DNA from: G020354785 sp964521285
GTDB taxonomy: Bacteria > Bacteroidota > Bacteroidia > Bacteroidales > UBA10428
Direction of reading: 5' to 3'
NCBI GenBank assembly: GCA_964521285.1
Contig: CAZFQS010000003.1
Span: forward strand, 124,001 to 188,000
DNA length: 64,000 nt
In this document: positions 17,748-28,500 of the stretch, in pieces
Layout of the letters: the number at the start of each line of letters is the position of its first letter
How positions within the stretch are numbered: position 1 is the stretch's first letter
Translations under genes and position numbers: made by a program
Notes under the pieces: generated by a model
Database searches by the model: none
What the model saw: the letters and a program-made list of their open reading frames with translations, nothing else
Told to the model about the DNA's origin: nothing

Positions 17748-17785
17748 AATCTTTGGATTATAAATAATACTTTTTTACAAAATCA

Positions 17786-18664
17786 ATGTCAAAAATTATT
17801 TATAAGTTTTTCTACTCATTAGTATGGTTATTCACATTGATTCCTTTAAATATTCTTTATTTAATATCCAGTCTTTTTTATATATTCCTTCAATATATAA
17901 TAAGATATAGAAAAAAAGTTACTTATAAAAATCTCACCCGTTCTTTCCCCGATAAGTCTGAAAAAGAGATAAATAATATTGCAAAAAAATTCTATAAACA
18001 TCTGTGTGATTTCTCTATTGAATCTCTTAAGACTATTCATCTTACCCGAAAGCAAGTCGATAAAAGATACAAATTTGAGAATATCGGTATATTTGCTGAC
18101 CTGTATAAGAAGAACAAAGATATTACCCTTATTTCAGGGCACTATGGAAACTGGGAGTGGATGGTAAACTTTCCGACCAAAATATCATATAAATTTTTAG
18201 CTATTTACCGCCCCTTAAAGGTTAAGTACATTGATAAGATGATTCATGATATACGTTGCAAGTATGGAGCCATAATGATACCTGCGAATGAAACCTATAA
18301 GGAAATTGTAGAATATAAACAAAAAAATGAACGGATAATAATATGGTCTCTGATAGACCAGAGGCCTCCCCGGAGAAATAAGTACTGGACAAAATTCTTA
18401 AACCAGGATACCCCGTTTTATACCGGTTTTGAAAAAATTGCAAAAAAGTTAAATATGGCTGTGGTTTTTATGATTGTTTATAAAGTAAAACGAGGTTATT
18501 ATAAGGTTAAATTTGAAGTTCTGTTCGAAAATACATCTGATTTAGCTGATTTTGTGATTACGGAAAAAGCAATAAAAACACTTGAAGATTACATTGTTGA
18601 AAAACCTGAATACTGGTTGTGGTCTCATAACAGATGGAAACATAAAAGGGAGAAAACTGAATAA
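17786..18664 (+). CDS. Lipid A biosynthesis-type lysophospholipid acyltransferase
   Basis: An N-terminal membrane segment (residues 5-40) precedes the HxxxxE/D acyltransferase motif GHYGNWEW near residue 117. The later DQRPPR and the C-terminal WLWSHNRWKHK are typical of the LpxL/HtrB family, which adds secondary acyl chains to lipid A at the inner face of the cytoplasmic membrane. At 292 residues the length is right. It is 17 bases upstream of a glycosyltransferase gene, so the two are probably one transcript. The acyl chain and acceptor cannot be told. Confidence 0.88.
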   Translation: MSKIIYKFFYSLVWLFTLIPLNILYLISSLFYIFLQYIIRYRKKVTYKNLTRSFPDKSEKEINNIAKKFYKHLCDFSIESLKTIHLTRKQVDKRYKFENIGIFADLYKKNKDITLISGHYGNWEWMVNFPTKISYKFLAIYRPLKVKYIDKMIHDIRCKYGAIMIPANETYKEIVEYKQKNERIIIWSLIDQRPPRRNKYWTKFLNQDTPFYTGFEKIAKKLNMAVVFMIVYKVKRGYYKVKFEVLFENTSDLADFVITEKAIKTLEDYIVEKPEYWLWSHNRWKHKREKTE

Positions 18665-18681
18665 TCCTTACAGATAATAAT

Positions 18682-19704
18682 ATGATTAAAGTAGCTGTAG
18701 TAATATTAAACTGGAATGGAAGGGAGCATCTTGATAAATTTCTACCTTCAGTAATTAAATATTCAGGCAATTCTTCTACAGAAATATATGTTGCTGATAA
18801 TAATTCAAGTGATGATTCAGTTAGTTTATTAAAGGATAAATATCCCGGGATTAAACTTATTCTATTTGACATGAATTACGGTTTTGCACAGGGTTATGTT
18901 AAGGCGCTGGAACAGATAAAATCAGAATATTTTGTGTTATTAAACTCTGATGTGATGGTTACAAGTAACTGGTTATCCATAGTTAATCTAATGGAAAAGG
19001 ATAACTCAATTGCTGCCTGTATGCCTAAAATAAGATCATATGCTAATAATAACTATTTTGAATATGCAGGTGCTGCAGGAGGTTTTATTGATAAATTAGG
19101 TTATCCTTTCTGCAGGGGAAGAATTTTAAACAATATTGAAAAAGATACTGGTCAGTACAATGATCCAATAGAAGTATTCTGGGCATCCGGAGCATGTATG
19201 TTCCTGAGAGCAAAGGCATATTTCGAAGCCGGTGGCCTAGATAAGGACTTTTTTGCCCATATGGAAGAGATAGACCTTTGCTGGCGCCTGCAAAAACTCA
19301 ACTACAAAATTATCTGTTATCCTGATGTCACTGTCTATCATGTTGGAGGAGGAACATTACCTAATAATACTCCCAGGAAACTATATTTTAATTACAGAAA
19401 TAATCTATTTTTATTATATAAAAATCTACCGGACAATATCTTCTATAAAACAATAATTATAAGATTGTTCCTGGATATTCTATCCGCATTTATTTATTTA
19501 TTTAATTTATCTTTTTCTTTTTCCTTTTCTGTCATTAAGGCCCATTTTTCATTTTTCCGCTCTTTAAAAACGTTAAAAAGAAAAAGAAAAGAAATAAAAA
19601 GCGATAGTGAGTTAAATAATTTCAATCAGATATATAATAAAAGTATATTATTTAACTTCTTTGTGAGGAAAAACAAGTGTTTTAGTCAGCTGGATTTTCA
19701 TTAA
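18682..19704 (+). CDS. Family 2 glycosyltransferase with C-terminal membrane segment
   Basis: The GT-A fold motifs are clear: VVILNWNGREHLDKFLPSV at the start, YVADNNSSDDSV, and a DxD-like LLNSDVMV near residue 93, then ASGACMFLRAKAYFEAGGLDKDFFAHMEEIDLCWRL in two parts, as in rhamnosyltransferase-type GT2 enzymes. A hydrophobic stretch near residues 250-290 suggests membrane association. The probable role is envelope polysaccharide or lipid-linked glycan synthesis; donor and acceptor are unknown. It is paired with the acyltransferase upstream and converges on the beta-barrel gene downstream. Confidence 0.87.
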   Translation: MIKVAVVILNWNGREHLDKFLPSVIKYSGNSSTEIYVADNNSSDDSVSLLKDKYPGIKLILFDMNYGFAQGYVKALEQIKSEYFVLLNSDVMVTSNWLSIVNLMEKDNSIAACMPKIRSYANNNYFEYAGAAGGFIDKLGYPFCRGRILNNIEKDTGQYNDPIEVFWASGACMFLRAKAYFEAGGLDKDFFAHMEEIDLCWRLQKLNYKIICYPDVTVYHVGGGTLPNNTPRKLYFNYRNNLFLLYKNLPDNIFYKTIIIRLFLDILSAFIYLFNLSFSFSFSVIKAHFSFFRSLKTLKRKRKEIKSDSELNNFNQIYNKSILFNFFVRKNKCFSQLDFH

Positions 19705-19775
19705 ATTAACGTGGGAATTACCTGTAAAATTAATTTAAGCAGATCAGGGTTAGAAAATAATATCAATGTTGATGG

Positions 19776-20783
19776 TTAATTAACCTGTTTCCTTATTTTT
19801 CTTTTTCCATCCAGACTTAAATAAATCGCAAGAGACTGGGAAGAATTTATTTTGCCTGGAATAAAATGAAACGAAAACTGTAATTTGCCTCTTATCAGGT
19901 TTGAATTATTGCTTTCATAAAATAAATCCAGCCTGCCATAACTTTTAGATCTATAAAAACCTTCCCCATAGAGTAAAATCTGACTGTCACCGCCATAGTA
20001 TAAACCATTAATACCAAAACCCCTATGAACGATCCTGATGTTGTTAAGCCAGCCGACGGGAAAATTGAAATCATATATACTTCTTATTCTGTCATATGAT
20101 ACTGCTATACCTGATGTTATTGTAAGACTATCCAAATATATCCTGGAAGACAAATCTGCTCCTAAACTTGCCGTTAATCCTCCGTTATCTCTGATGTGAT
20201 CGTCAGGGATGGGTATAGCCGGACCGGCAAAGTGATACATAATAAAATTGTGCCGGTAAAAGAAAATGCCTTTTCTTATCATTCCTTCTCCGCCAATAAG
20301 GAATGTCTCTCTTTTTGTATCTGTCTGCCTGCTAGTCCAGTCAATCCATATATTATGATAAAACATGTTTGTTTTAAACTCTAAAAACATTCCTTCAACA
20401 TTTGGACGAAAATATTCAAGTGTGTCTGTTAAAAGAATAAGAGGATGATGTATCAAATTACAACGGGGAAATGCCCCTATAAAAAAATTTATATATTTTA
20501 ATTGTCCGTTATAATACATAGTAATATCCGGAGCAATAAGATCTCCCTTACTTCCAAATTCATATAAGTAGTTAAAGCCCGCTTTAAACCGGTTATACTC
20601 GTTTATGGCAAATCCAGCTTCTACAGATAGCCTGGAACCAAAAATTGTCTGCGGGTCAGTATATTCATTGAAATATTCTCTGTTGTCGAAAAATCCATGA
20701 AACCCGGCTTCCCATTCAAAATTTTGACCGAATATAACAAGCCCTGGTATTAAAAAAGGCAATAATGTAATTAAGCTCTTCAT
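19776..20783 (-). CDS. Predicted outer membrane beta-barrel protein, unknown function
   Basis: A signal peptide (MKSLITLLPFLIPGLVIFGQ) is followed by about 310 residues of alternating hydrophobic/polar strands rich in aromatic residues, for example FKAGFNYLYEFG and YGRLDLFYESN, as in outer membrane barrels. I do not recognise a family. It is a single minus-strand gene, convergent with the glycosyltransferase and divergent from a receiver-like gene. The function is unknown. Confidence 0.65.
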   Translation of the reverse strand: MKSLITLLPFLIPGLVIFGQNFEWEAGFHGFFDNREYFNEYTDPQTIFGSRLSVEAGFAINEYNRFKAGFNYLYEFGSKGDLIAPDITMYYNGQLKYINFFIGAFPRCNLIHHPLILLTDTLEYFRPNVEGMFLEFKTNMFYHNIWIDWTSRQTDTKRETFLIGGEGMIRKGIFFYRHNFIMYHFAGPAIPIPDDHIRDNGGLTASLGADLSSRIYLDSLTITSGIAVSYDRIRSIYDFNFPVGWLNNIRIVHRGFGINGLYYGGDSQILLYGEGFYRSKSYGRLDLFYESNNSNLIRGKLQFSFHFIPGKINSSQSLAIYLSLDGKRKIRKQVN

Positions 20784-21045
20784 AAATGATGTTTAATAAA
20801 TCGGAAACAACCATTTAAAGAATTTACAAAACTTTTAAAAGTAGCATTTTTAAGTTAATATTCTTTATGGTTTTTCTAAGTTTTACGTTAATATAAAATG
20901 AAATTATCTAATAAGGAGGGTTACTTTTTAGTAAAAATCGGAATTAATACAAGTATCCATACTAATATTGTTTTTTTTAACAATTAAAATGCTTACCCCT
21001 ACTTATTACCTGGGAAGTAATCTGGAAATAAATACTCCCATTAAT

Positions 21046-21465
21046 ATGAAATTTAACTGGCAAAATAAAACACTACTGGTTATAGAAGATGACTATGTAA
21101 GTTTTTTATACCTGAAAGATTTACTATCAACCACAAGGATTAAAATTAAAAGGGCCATATCAATTAAGCAGTCTTTGGATATCCTGGGTTCCGGGCTTAA
21201 AATTGATCTTATAATTATTAATGTCAGGATACTTGGGGAAAATATACTTAAAAGTATATTGGAAATAAAAAGCCACAATCAATTAATCCCGATAATAGCA
21301 ATTACAGACCAATATTCACCAGACACCCAGAATAGCTGCATTGAAGCAGGTTGCGATGCTTACATCTATAGTCATATTGATAGTACCCAACTACTAATAA
21401 CAATTGATGAACTATTGGATAAAAATTCTATTATTAGTTCATTTATTGTAAAGGGAAAGTCTTAA
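21046..21465 (+). CDS. Degenerate response-regulator receiver protein
   Basis: This is a stand-alone receiver fold: VIEDDY gives the acidic pair, GLKIDLIIINVRI the third strand, IIAITD the switch threonine strand, and AGCDAYIYSHID the last strand. The phosphoacceptor aspartate is replaced by asparagine (codon AAT within IIINV), and the conserved lysine of the YISKP-type motif is serine, so aspartyl phosphorylation should not work in the usual way. The frame is open from 20968, but the ATG at 21046 starts the domain exactly, so I prefer it. The gene has no output domain and converges with murF. Its partner is unknown. Confidence 0.75.
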   Translation: MKFNWQNKTLLVIEDDYVSFLYLKDLLSTTRIKIKRAISIKQSLDILGSGLKIDLIIINVRILGENILKSILEIKSHNQLIPIIAITDQYSPDTQNSCIEAGCDAYIYSHIDSTQLLITIDELLDKNSIISSFIVKGKS

Positions 21466-21481
21466 TAATAAAGTATATAAC

Positions 21482-22819
21482 CTACAGAAAAGGCAGCAGT
21501 TTTTCCAGCTTGTTTGCCCTGGAACCTTTGATGAAAATATTAGCCTTTCTGATCTTATTATTTTCTAAGTGTTTAGCTATTTCATCAACGTTATTAAAGT
21601 ATTTATATCCAAGTTTATTCGCGTGTTTATGAAATGCTTTACCAACGCATAAGACATTTAATATTTTTTTTTCTTTAAGGAAATTTAACAGAGATAGATG
21701 TTCTTTGTCGGTTGCTTTTCCAACCTCCAGCATTTCACCTAATATAAAATACTTGTCTTTTACATTCAGCTCAATAAAATTATCTAATGCGGCTTTCATA
21801 CTTGTTGGATTGGCATTGTAAGCATCCAGATAAATACTATTGTTTCTGGTTTTTATCAGTTGTGAACGGTTTTCTTCAGGGAAGTAATTTTCAATAGTTC
21901 TTTTAATTATGTTATTGCCAATATTAAGAAAATGCGCAAATGTTGCAGCAGCAATAACATTTTCAAGATTATACCTTCCAACAAGATTAGTATTAATTTT
22001 TAATCCACTGTGCTCATCATTTATAAATAAAATTAATTTCAGAAAGGGATCAGACGACAGATACTGCCCCCAGCATATACTGCCTTTATTACCATATAAT
22101 ACAGTGTTATTATAATTTTCAGGAATTATAGAATACACATATGAATCACTGACATTTCCAAATATTATACCCTGATTATCTTTCAAATGATTAAAAAGTT
22201 CAGCTTTTGCTTTAGTTATATCTTCTAAAGAACCGAATCCTTCAAGATGAGCTTTGCCAACATTGGTAATTAACCCAAAATCTGGTTCCGCTATCTCGCA
22301 TAAATGCCTGATTTCACCTGTATGGTTTGCTCCCATTTCAATAACTCCGATCTGAGTATCAGGGGGCATTGATAGGAGTGTCAAAGGCACCCCAATATGA
22401 TTATTCAGGTTGCCTTGCGTAGCATATACCTTGTATTTTTCACTTAATATTATCTTAATTAATTCCTTTGTTGTAGTTTTTCCGTTAGATCCTGTAATAG
22501 CCAGAAGTCTCGTATCACATGTCTTTCTATGATGATTTGCAAGACTTTGAAGGGTATGCAGGCTATCTTCCACAAGTATAAACCTGCTATCGGGATTATC
22601 CTGAGATTTATCTATAACAGCATAGGCAGCCCCATTTCTTAAAGCATCCCGGGCAAAATTATTTCCATCAAAGTTTTCACCTCTCAATGCAAAGAATATT
22701 GAATTTTTCTTAACGCATCTTGAGTCAGTGGAAATAGTAGGATAACGTAAATAAAGCTCATATAACTGATTAATTCCCACTGTATTTTTGTTAATATATT
22801 TAAAATTAAAAAACCCCAT
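21482..22819 (-). CDS. murF: UDP-MurNAc-tripeptide--D-alanyl-D-alanine ligase
   Basis: MurF adds D-Ala-D-Ala to the peptidoglycan precursor in the cytoplasm. The Mur ligase motifs are present: STDSRCVKKNSIFFALRGENFDG at the N-terminus (in two parts), the ATP loop ITGSNGKTTTKE near residue 107, and EMGANHTGEI near residue 160. The ATG at 22819 lies inside the stem of a terminator-like hairpin. A GTG at 22780 gives MGINQLYELY, closer to the usual MurF start, so the first 13 residues may not be translated. It follows gldJ on the same strand. Confidence 0.92.
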   Translation of the reverse strand: MGFFNFKYINKNTVGINQLYELYLRYPTISTDSRCVKKNSIFFALRGENFDGNNFARDALRNGAAYAVIDKSQDNPDSRFILVEDSLHTLQSLANHHRKTCDTRLLAITGSNGKTTTKELIKIILSEKYKVYATQGNLNNHIGVPLTLLSMPPDTQIGVIEMGANHTGEIRHLCEIAEPDFGLITNVGKAHLEGFGSLEDITKAKAELFNHLKDNQGIIFGNVSDSYVYSIIPENYNNTVLYGNKGSICWGQYLSSDPFLKLILFINDEHSGLKINTNLVGRYNLENVIAAATFAHFLNIGNNIIKRTIENYFPEENRSQLIKTRNNSIYLDAYNANPTSMKAALDNFIELNVKDKYFILGEMLEVGKATDKEHLSLLNFLKEKKILNVLCVGKAFHKHANKLGYKYFNNVDEIAKHLENNKIRKANIFIKGSRANKLEKLLPFL

Positions 22820-22837
22820 TATTACTAATGAGGTTTT
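22801..22837 (-). terminator. Intrinsic terminator after gldJ, overlapping the murF start
   Basis: On the minus strand AAAACCTCATT pairs with AATGGGGTTTT (11 bp with one G-U pair) around a 6-base loop, followed by TTAATTTT. It sits 30 bases after the gldJ stop. The 3' arm contains the ATG of the longest murF frame. Confidence 0.7.
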
Positions 22838-22866
22838 ATTTTATGTTGTTCAATTATGAATAATCT

Positions 22867-24357
22867 CTAAAAACCTGCCGGAGTTCCTACACGTGTCATA
22901 GCACATCTAAATCCCAGATCATCCCTGGATGCACTTTCATCAAGAAATCTTCTTGCTCCCGGAGTTAACCAGTAAGCTCTGTCTCTCCATGATCCACCCT
23001 TATATACCCTGGCTTGATCATTTACCAGTGATGTTTCGTACCCCGGTTGTTGTGAGTACATTCTATCTGAAGTTAAACTTTGATCTTCTGCATCTATAGT
23101 CCAGTCATCACCATCTATTACGCTTGATTCATAATCCCCGTCTCTATAATTCTTATAATATGCCTTTTTATAATTCCATCTGTTAATTGATTCTGCTTCT
23201 GTAACAGGTCTGTACCTTAACCTTCCAAGACTATCTTTTTCAGCAACATTTCCTTCTTCATCTCTTACAAGAGTCTGGAAAACATTTCCCCTGAACGGAT
23301 TAAATTCATCAAAATCAGCAAATGATAAAGGCCTGTAAACATCGTCTACCCATTCATTAACATTTCCAGCCATGCAGTACAATCCATAATCATTAGGCCA
23401 GTAAGATTCAACTGGTGAAGGTATCGAGGCATTATCATTTAAATCACCTGCAACACCCATCATATCACCTCTTCCACGAACAAAGTTTGCTCTCATATTA
23501 CCCCTGTACTTCTTAATATCATTTCTCACATTATGACCGTCCCAGGGATATATTCTCCGCTCAAAAATCCTTTCATCATATGAATTACCAATTAATGCAA
23601 GAGCGGCAAATTCCCATTCTGCTTCAGTAGGAAGGCGGTATCTTGGTAATAATATTCCATCTTCCATTTGTACCCTTCTAAATTCTTTATTAGGATCCAG
23701 ACTTGGCAAATTCTTATTTACCAATCCTTCATACTGCCCAGCTAAATAAGCTTCAGTATTAAAGTTTTCCTCACCTAACTGATTTGGATCAGGATTCAGA
23801 ATACCTTCATCTATTAATATCATCTCATTTACCCTGTCTGTCCTCCACGCACAATAATCATTTGCCTGAAGCCAGTTAATTCCGACGACAGGATAATCAT
23901 TATATGCCGGATGCCTGAAATAATACTGAACATAAGGTTCGTTATAAGCCATCGGACGTCTCCAGACCAAGGTATCTGGTAATGCTTTTCTGTATACTTC
24001 CGGATACTCAACAAAGACTCTGCTGATCCAGTATAAATATTCCCTGTAATCTACATTTCTTATCTCGGTTTGATCCATGTAAAAGGAGCTTACTGTAACT
24101 CTCCTGGGAACATTATTCCAGTCATAAAGTAAATCTTGCTCAACTCTACCCATAGTAAATGTTCCGCCCTCAATAAAAATTAATCCGGGACCCTTGGCTT
24201 GTTCATAACCAAATCTTACTTCAAAACCCCCCATATCAGGATCATTATATCTCCAATTTGTTGTGGTGGAATTTTTTCTTGTTTTTCCACCTCCACAAGC
24301 TGACAATACAAATAATAGTATAACAACTTTTGTGATAGCTGATAGCTTTATGTTCAT
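22867..24357 (-). CDS. gldJ: Gliding motility/T9SS lipoprotein GldJ (formylglycine-enzyme fold)
   Basis: The lipobox LFVLSAC near residue 21 anchors the protein. A sulfatase-modifying factor-like domain follows: GPGLIFIEGGTFTMG near residue 55, HPAYNDYPVVGINWLQANDYCAWRTDRVNE, YRLPTEAEWEFAAL, and the C-terminal YKGGSWRDRAYWL with DDLGFRCAM. I recall the segment from DMGGFEVRFGYEQAKGPG to WNNVPRRV as diagnostic of GldJ rather than GldK/PorK. GldJ is required for T9SS function and gliding in Flavobacterium, acting as a structural lipoprotein rather than an enzyme. It lies next to porP-like and porU genes. Confidence 0.88.
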   Translation of the reverse strand: MNIKLSAITKVVILLFVLSACGGGKTRKNSTTTNWRYNDPDMGGFEVRFGYEQAKGPGLIFIEGGTFTMGRVEQDLLYDWNNVPRRVTVSSFYMDQTEIRNVDYREYLYWISRVFVEYPEVYRKALPDTLVWRRPMAYNEPYVQYYFRHPAYNDYPVVGINWLQANDYCAWRTDRVNEMILIDEGILNPDPNQLGEENFNTEAYLAGQYEGLVNKNLPSLDPNKEFRRVQMEDGILLPRYRLPTEAEWEFAALALIGNSYDERIFERRIYPWDGHNVRNDIKKYRGNMRANFVRGRGDMMGVAGDLNDNASIPSPVESYWPNDYGLYCMAGNVNEWVDDVYRPLSFADFDEFNPFRGNVFQTLVRDEEGNVAEKDSLGRLRYRPVTEAESINRWNYKKAYYKNYRDGDYESSVIDGDDWTIDAEDQSLTSDRMYSQQPGYETSLVNDQARVYKGGSWRDRAYWLTPGARRFLDESASRDDLGFRCAMTRVGTPAGF

Positions 24358-24377
24358 GGTTTTAAGGTTTTTATTTT

Positions 24378-24409
24378 CAAATATAACTAAAATTGTGTTT
24401 AATTTACAA
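24378..24409 (-). promoter_or_regulatory. Bacteroidota promoter for gldJ
   Basis: On the minus strand a TTG at 24409-24407 is followed after 21 bases by TATATTTG at 24385-24378. Box and spacing match the Bacteroidota -33/-7 consensus, about 20 bases before the gldJ start. Confidence 0.65.
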
Positions 24410-24443
24410 TATTTGTTTTAAAATAACTACAAGTTAAATCATT

Positions 24444-25409
24444 TTATTGCCTATTATTCCTTCTTTTTTCTTTATACTGAAAATTTAATAAAAATGTTAT
24501 CTCGTGCGCTCCCATACCCAAATCCAGCAAGTTTGATCTGGTCAGGTTAAAGTCATAATTATATACTATCTTATAATTCGTTTTGATAAATCCTGCTGCT
24601 ACAGTTAAGGAACTAAAATTAAATTTTAAATTATTCTTTGCCCAGACACCAATATATAAGGGTGATATCAACAAGCCGGAGCCGTAATTAATTTGCTGAT
24701 GCTGTCTGTGCTTTTGAAACAATATAGAAGGTGTAATTACAGGGACATTTTTACTGTGCCCCTTTATCAGGGGAATCTGACTTTGAGCGTGAAATGAATA
24801 CTTTCTGAAAAGTGTATTATTATCGTCTGAGCTAAAATATCTGCCGGGCTGAGTAAGATGCTGAACTGAAAATCCTATATATACCAATCTGTTTACTTCA
24901 GCCATGAAACCCAAAGAGAAATCCCAAAAATTATTATCCAATACATCAAATGCCTCGTCTGCGTAATTCGGACCTGATGTATTTCTAAGATCTGACTCAA
25001 AAACAAGGTTTTCAGGATTCATATTTTCAAAGAAATATGAAGCTTGTAACCCTGCATTCAAATTAATATTACTGTTAATCTTTATTTTATATGCGTATAT
25101 TGAATTTAGCGATGTACTTGTAATGATTCCGCCCCCCTGTATATCATTCATAAAATAAAATCCAAAGCCGCTTTGAAATTTTTTTAAAGGAAAAGAGACA
25201 TAAGCCCCGTAATTTACAAAAGCGCCTGACAGAGCGGGCCACTGATTCCTGTATGATACAGCTATTTCAGGATTTGTAATCGAGCTTACATATGAGGGAT
25301 TAAGATATACCAAATTTAATGCAAAGTTTGAAAAATAAGGATCTTGTGAGTAACATAGTAAAGTGCCAAACACTGAGAAAATAATTAGATAAGTCAATCT
25401 GATATTCAT
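24444..25409 (-). CDS. PorP/SprF-family outer membrane protein
   Basis: A signal peptide ends near LLCYSQDPYFSNF, the typical mature start of PorP/SprF proteins. LVYLNPSYVSS and VSYRNQWPALSG follow, as do later beta-strand segments such as ASYFFENMNPENL and GFSVQHLTQPGRYF. The family forms outer membrane barrels tied to the type IX secretion system and to particular secreted adhesins (SprF with SprB). It is on the minus strand upstream of gldJ and divergent from porU. PorP is usually in the porPKLMN operon, so this may be a SprF-like paralogue instead. Confidence 0.85.
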   Translation of the reverse strand: MNIRLTYLIIFSVFGTLLCYSQDPYFSNFALNLVYLNPSYVSSITNPEIAVSYRNQWPALSGAFVNYGAYVSFPLKKFQSGFGFYFMNDIQGGGIITSTSLNSIYAYKIKINSNINLNAGLQASYFFENMNPENLVFESDLRNTSGPNYADEAFDVLDNNFWDFSLGFMAEVNRLVYIGFSVQHLTQPGRYFSSDDNNTLFRKYSFHAQSQIPLIKGHSKNVPVITPSILFQKHRQHQQINYGSGLLISPLYIGVWAKNNLKFNFSSLTVAAGFIKTNYKIVYNYDFNLTRSNLLDLGMGAHEITFLLNFQYKEKRRNNRQ

Positions 25410-25542
25410 TGCTGAACTAAACAGTTAAAAGTTTGTTTAAATATTGTATTCCACAATAATTATTTAACTCATTCGTTTAAAAATCATATTAATTATTTAA
25501 AAGATTTTTTTTTATTTTCACATCCCGGTTTAATTATCTTTT

Positions 25543-28500
25543 ATGAGATTTCACATTTTAATAATATTGGTTCTGACAATTAATGTTAACGCCCAGAATA
25601 ATGAACTTAAAAGGACTATTTTATGGCACCAGAACAAAACATTCATTAATAATATTGAAGATACTTTAGGACCCACTCCTATAACAGAATATTTATTTTT
25701 TGACAATGCAACTTATGCTGATCCGGCAACTTTATTTCCATATTATTATGAACTTATAAAATTAGATGATTATTATTCAAGTAAAAATATAATTATTGCT
25801 GACCAGGTTTATAAGCCAATTGATGATGCTGATATTCAGAACGTTAGATATTTGAAAAATATTTCTGATGAATTAAGCTGGGAAACTTCGATCAGGTATC
25901 TTAACAAGAGGCCTTATATTCAATTAACATTTATTCCTCTTAGGAGAAATCCTATAACCAACAGGATAGAGAGGCTTGAAAATTTTGTAATTAAAGCAGG
26001 TAATAAAATTACAGGTGAAGAAAAATACCACCAGCCAAAATCCGCTAAAAGCTATAGTGAAAATTCGGTATTGGCATCCGGAAAATGGTTTAAGATAGGA
26101 ATACCGGTTAGCGGGATATATAAGCTTACTTATAGTAATTTAAAAGATATGAACATGCCGGATCCGGCAAACGTCAGAGTTTACGGGAATGGTGGTAAAA
26201 TGCTGCCCTATATGAATTCCGAACCGCGGCCGGATGATCTTATAGAAAATGCAATTTATATGGAAAAAGGCAGTGATAACATCTTCAATGAAGGGGATTA
26301 TATACTGTTTTACGCTGAAGGGCCGGTGACATGGACATATAATAGCAATCAGAATCTATTTATCCATTCAATTCATTTATACTCAAATTCATCTTATTAT
26401 TATTTAACAGCGGATCTGGGTCCTGGTAAAAGAATTGAGACCCTGAGTGAGGTAACTGAACCATCTACCCACAGCGTATCATCATTTAATGATTATGATT
26501 ATCACGAGAGAAACATATCTAACCTGGTAAAATCGGGCAGACAATGGTTCGGTGTTAAACTTGAAAATACTGTTTTTGATACGACCTTTACATTTACAAA
26601 TATTGACATAAATTCACCTGTTTTTATAAAAACCAATGTTGCAAGTCGTGCAGGTCAGAGAAGAGTAATTGATATCAGGAGCGATAATAATATTATAGAT
26701 CAGATTGCTATTGATGCTATATCATCTATGAGCTCATTTTCAGGCACCTTTGCAAATCAAAAGTGGCAAATAAAATCATTTATGCCTCTGGAAGAAACAA
26801 TTAATATAAATATTTCTTATAATAAACGTGCTGATTCTGATGAAGGCTGGTTGGACTACATAATACTCAATGCAAGAAGCATGCTCATACTGGATGACAA
26901 ACCACTATTTTTCAGAGATATAGAATCAAGCGGACAGGGAAATGTTGCACAATTCACTATTAGCAATGCAAATAATAATACAATAGTCTGGGATATAACT
27001 GACATATATAATATTAATCGCATAACCACAAATTTAAATGGTACGCTATTGAATTTTAAGAGTAAAACTGATAGTTTGAAAGAATTTGTAGCTTTCAATA
27101 AAAATGGTAACTTCCTTAGTCCCGTTATTAATGATCAGATACTGGAAGTTGAAAATCAGAATCTCCACTTTACAGAACCGCATGAATTTATTATTGTTAC
27201 TCATCCTGATTTTCTTAACGAAGCTGAAGAATTAGCAGAATTTCACCGGACTAATGATAATATGAGTGTATTTGTTACAACACCTGATAAAATATATAAT
27301 GAATTTTCAGGCGGTAAGCCTGATGTTAGCGCTATCCGTGATTTTGTAAAAATGATATATGATAAATCAGACAATGGCAAAGACTCTCTCAGGTATTTAT
27401 TGCTTTTTGGTGACGGTTCATATAATAATCATACGTCCTCTGCCGGCAATCCGAACTTCATTCTTACTTATCAATCATCAAATTCATTAAGTTTTAGCGA
27501 TTCATATGTTACAGATGATTTTTTTGGACTACTGGATGATGACGAAGGGGGATCAGATGAATATATGAAGGAGTATTTACTGGATATTGGCGTAGGCCGG
27601 TTACCGGTTAAAACACCTAAAGAAGCACAGGGAGTAGTTAATAAGATAAAATCCTATAATACACGTAACAATATGTCGGATTGGCGAAATGTATTATGTT
27701 TTGTAGGCGATGATGGTGAACATAGTAATGGGACAACTCACATGGTGCAGGCTAATGAACTGGCTGACAGTATAATGAAAAAATATCCTGAATTCGCAGT
27801 GAAAAAACTATTGCTTGATGCATACAAGCAGGTTACTACTTCAACAGGACCCAGATATCCGGATGTTCACAGAGCAATACTCGATAACTTCAATAGCGGA
27901 ATGTTAATTTTCAATTATAGCGGACATGGTGGAGAGCTGGGTCTTACCAAAGAACAGATCCTTCAGAAAACCGACATCATAGGATTAAAAAATAAGGATG
28001 CGCTTCCTTTGTTTATTACAGCTACATGCGAGTTCAGCCGCTTTGATGATATTGATGATGAGGGAGGTACTATTACTGAAAAGACATCTGCCGGTGAAGA
28101 AGCTTTGTTAAATCCTGAAGGTGGTGGTATTGGTTTAATGTCCACAACCAGATTAGTATATTCTCAGCCAAACTTTACCCTGAATAAATACTTCTATTTA
28201 TATGCCTTTGAAAGAAACGCTGATAATAAAAAATACCGTCTGGGTGACCTGGTGAAAAACACTAAAAATAAAGCAATAAATGACGATAACAGGCTGAACT
28301 TTACGTTGCTTGGAGATCCTGCACTTGAACTTGCATACCCTGAATATAAGATAATAACAGATTCGGTTAACAGCAGATCAATAAATGAAGAGCTGGATAC
28401 CCTTAAAGCATTTTCCAAAGTTAAAATATCCGGTCATGTTTGCTATAGCGATAGTACAGTAATGGGAAATTTCAATGGAACAGTCTATCCGTCTATTTTT

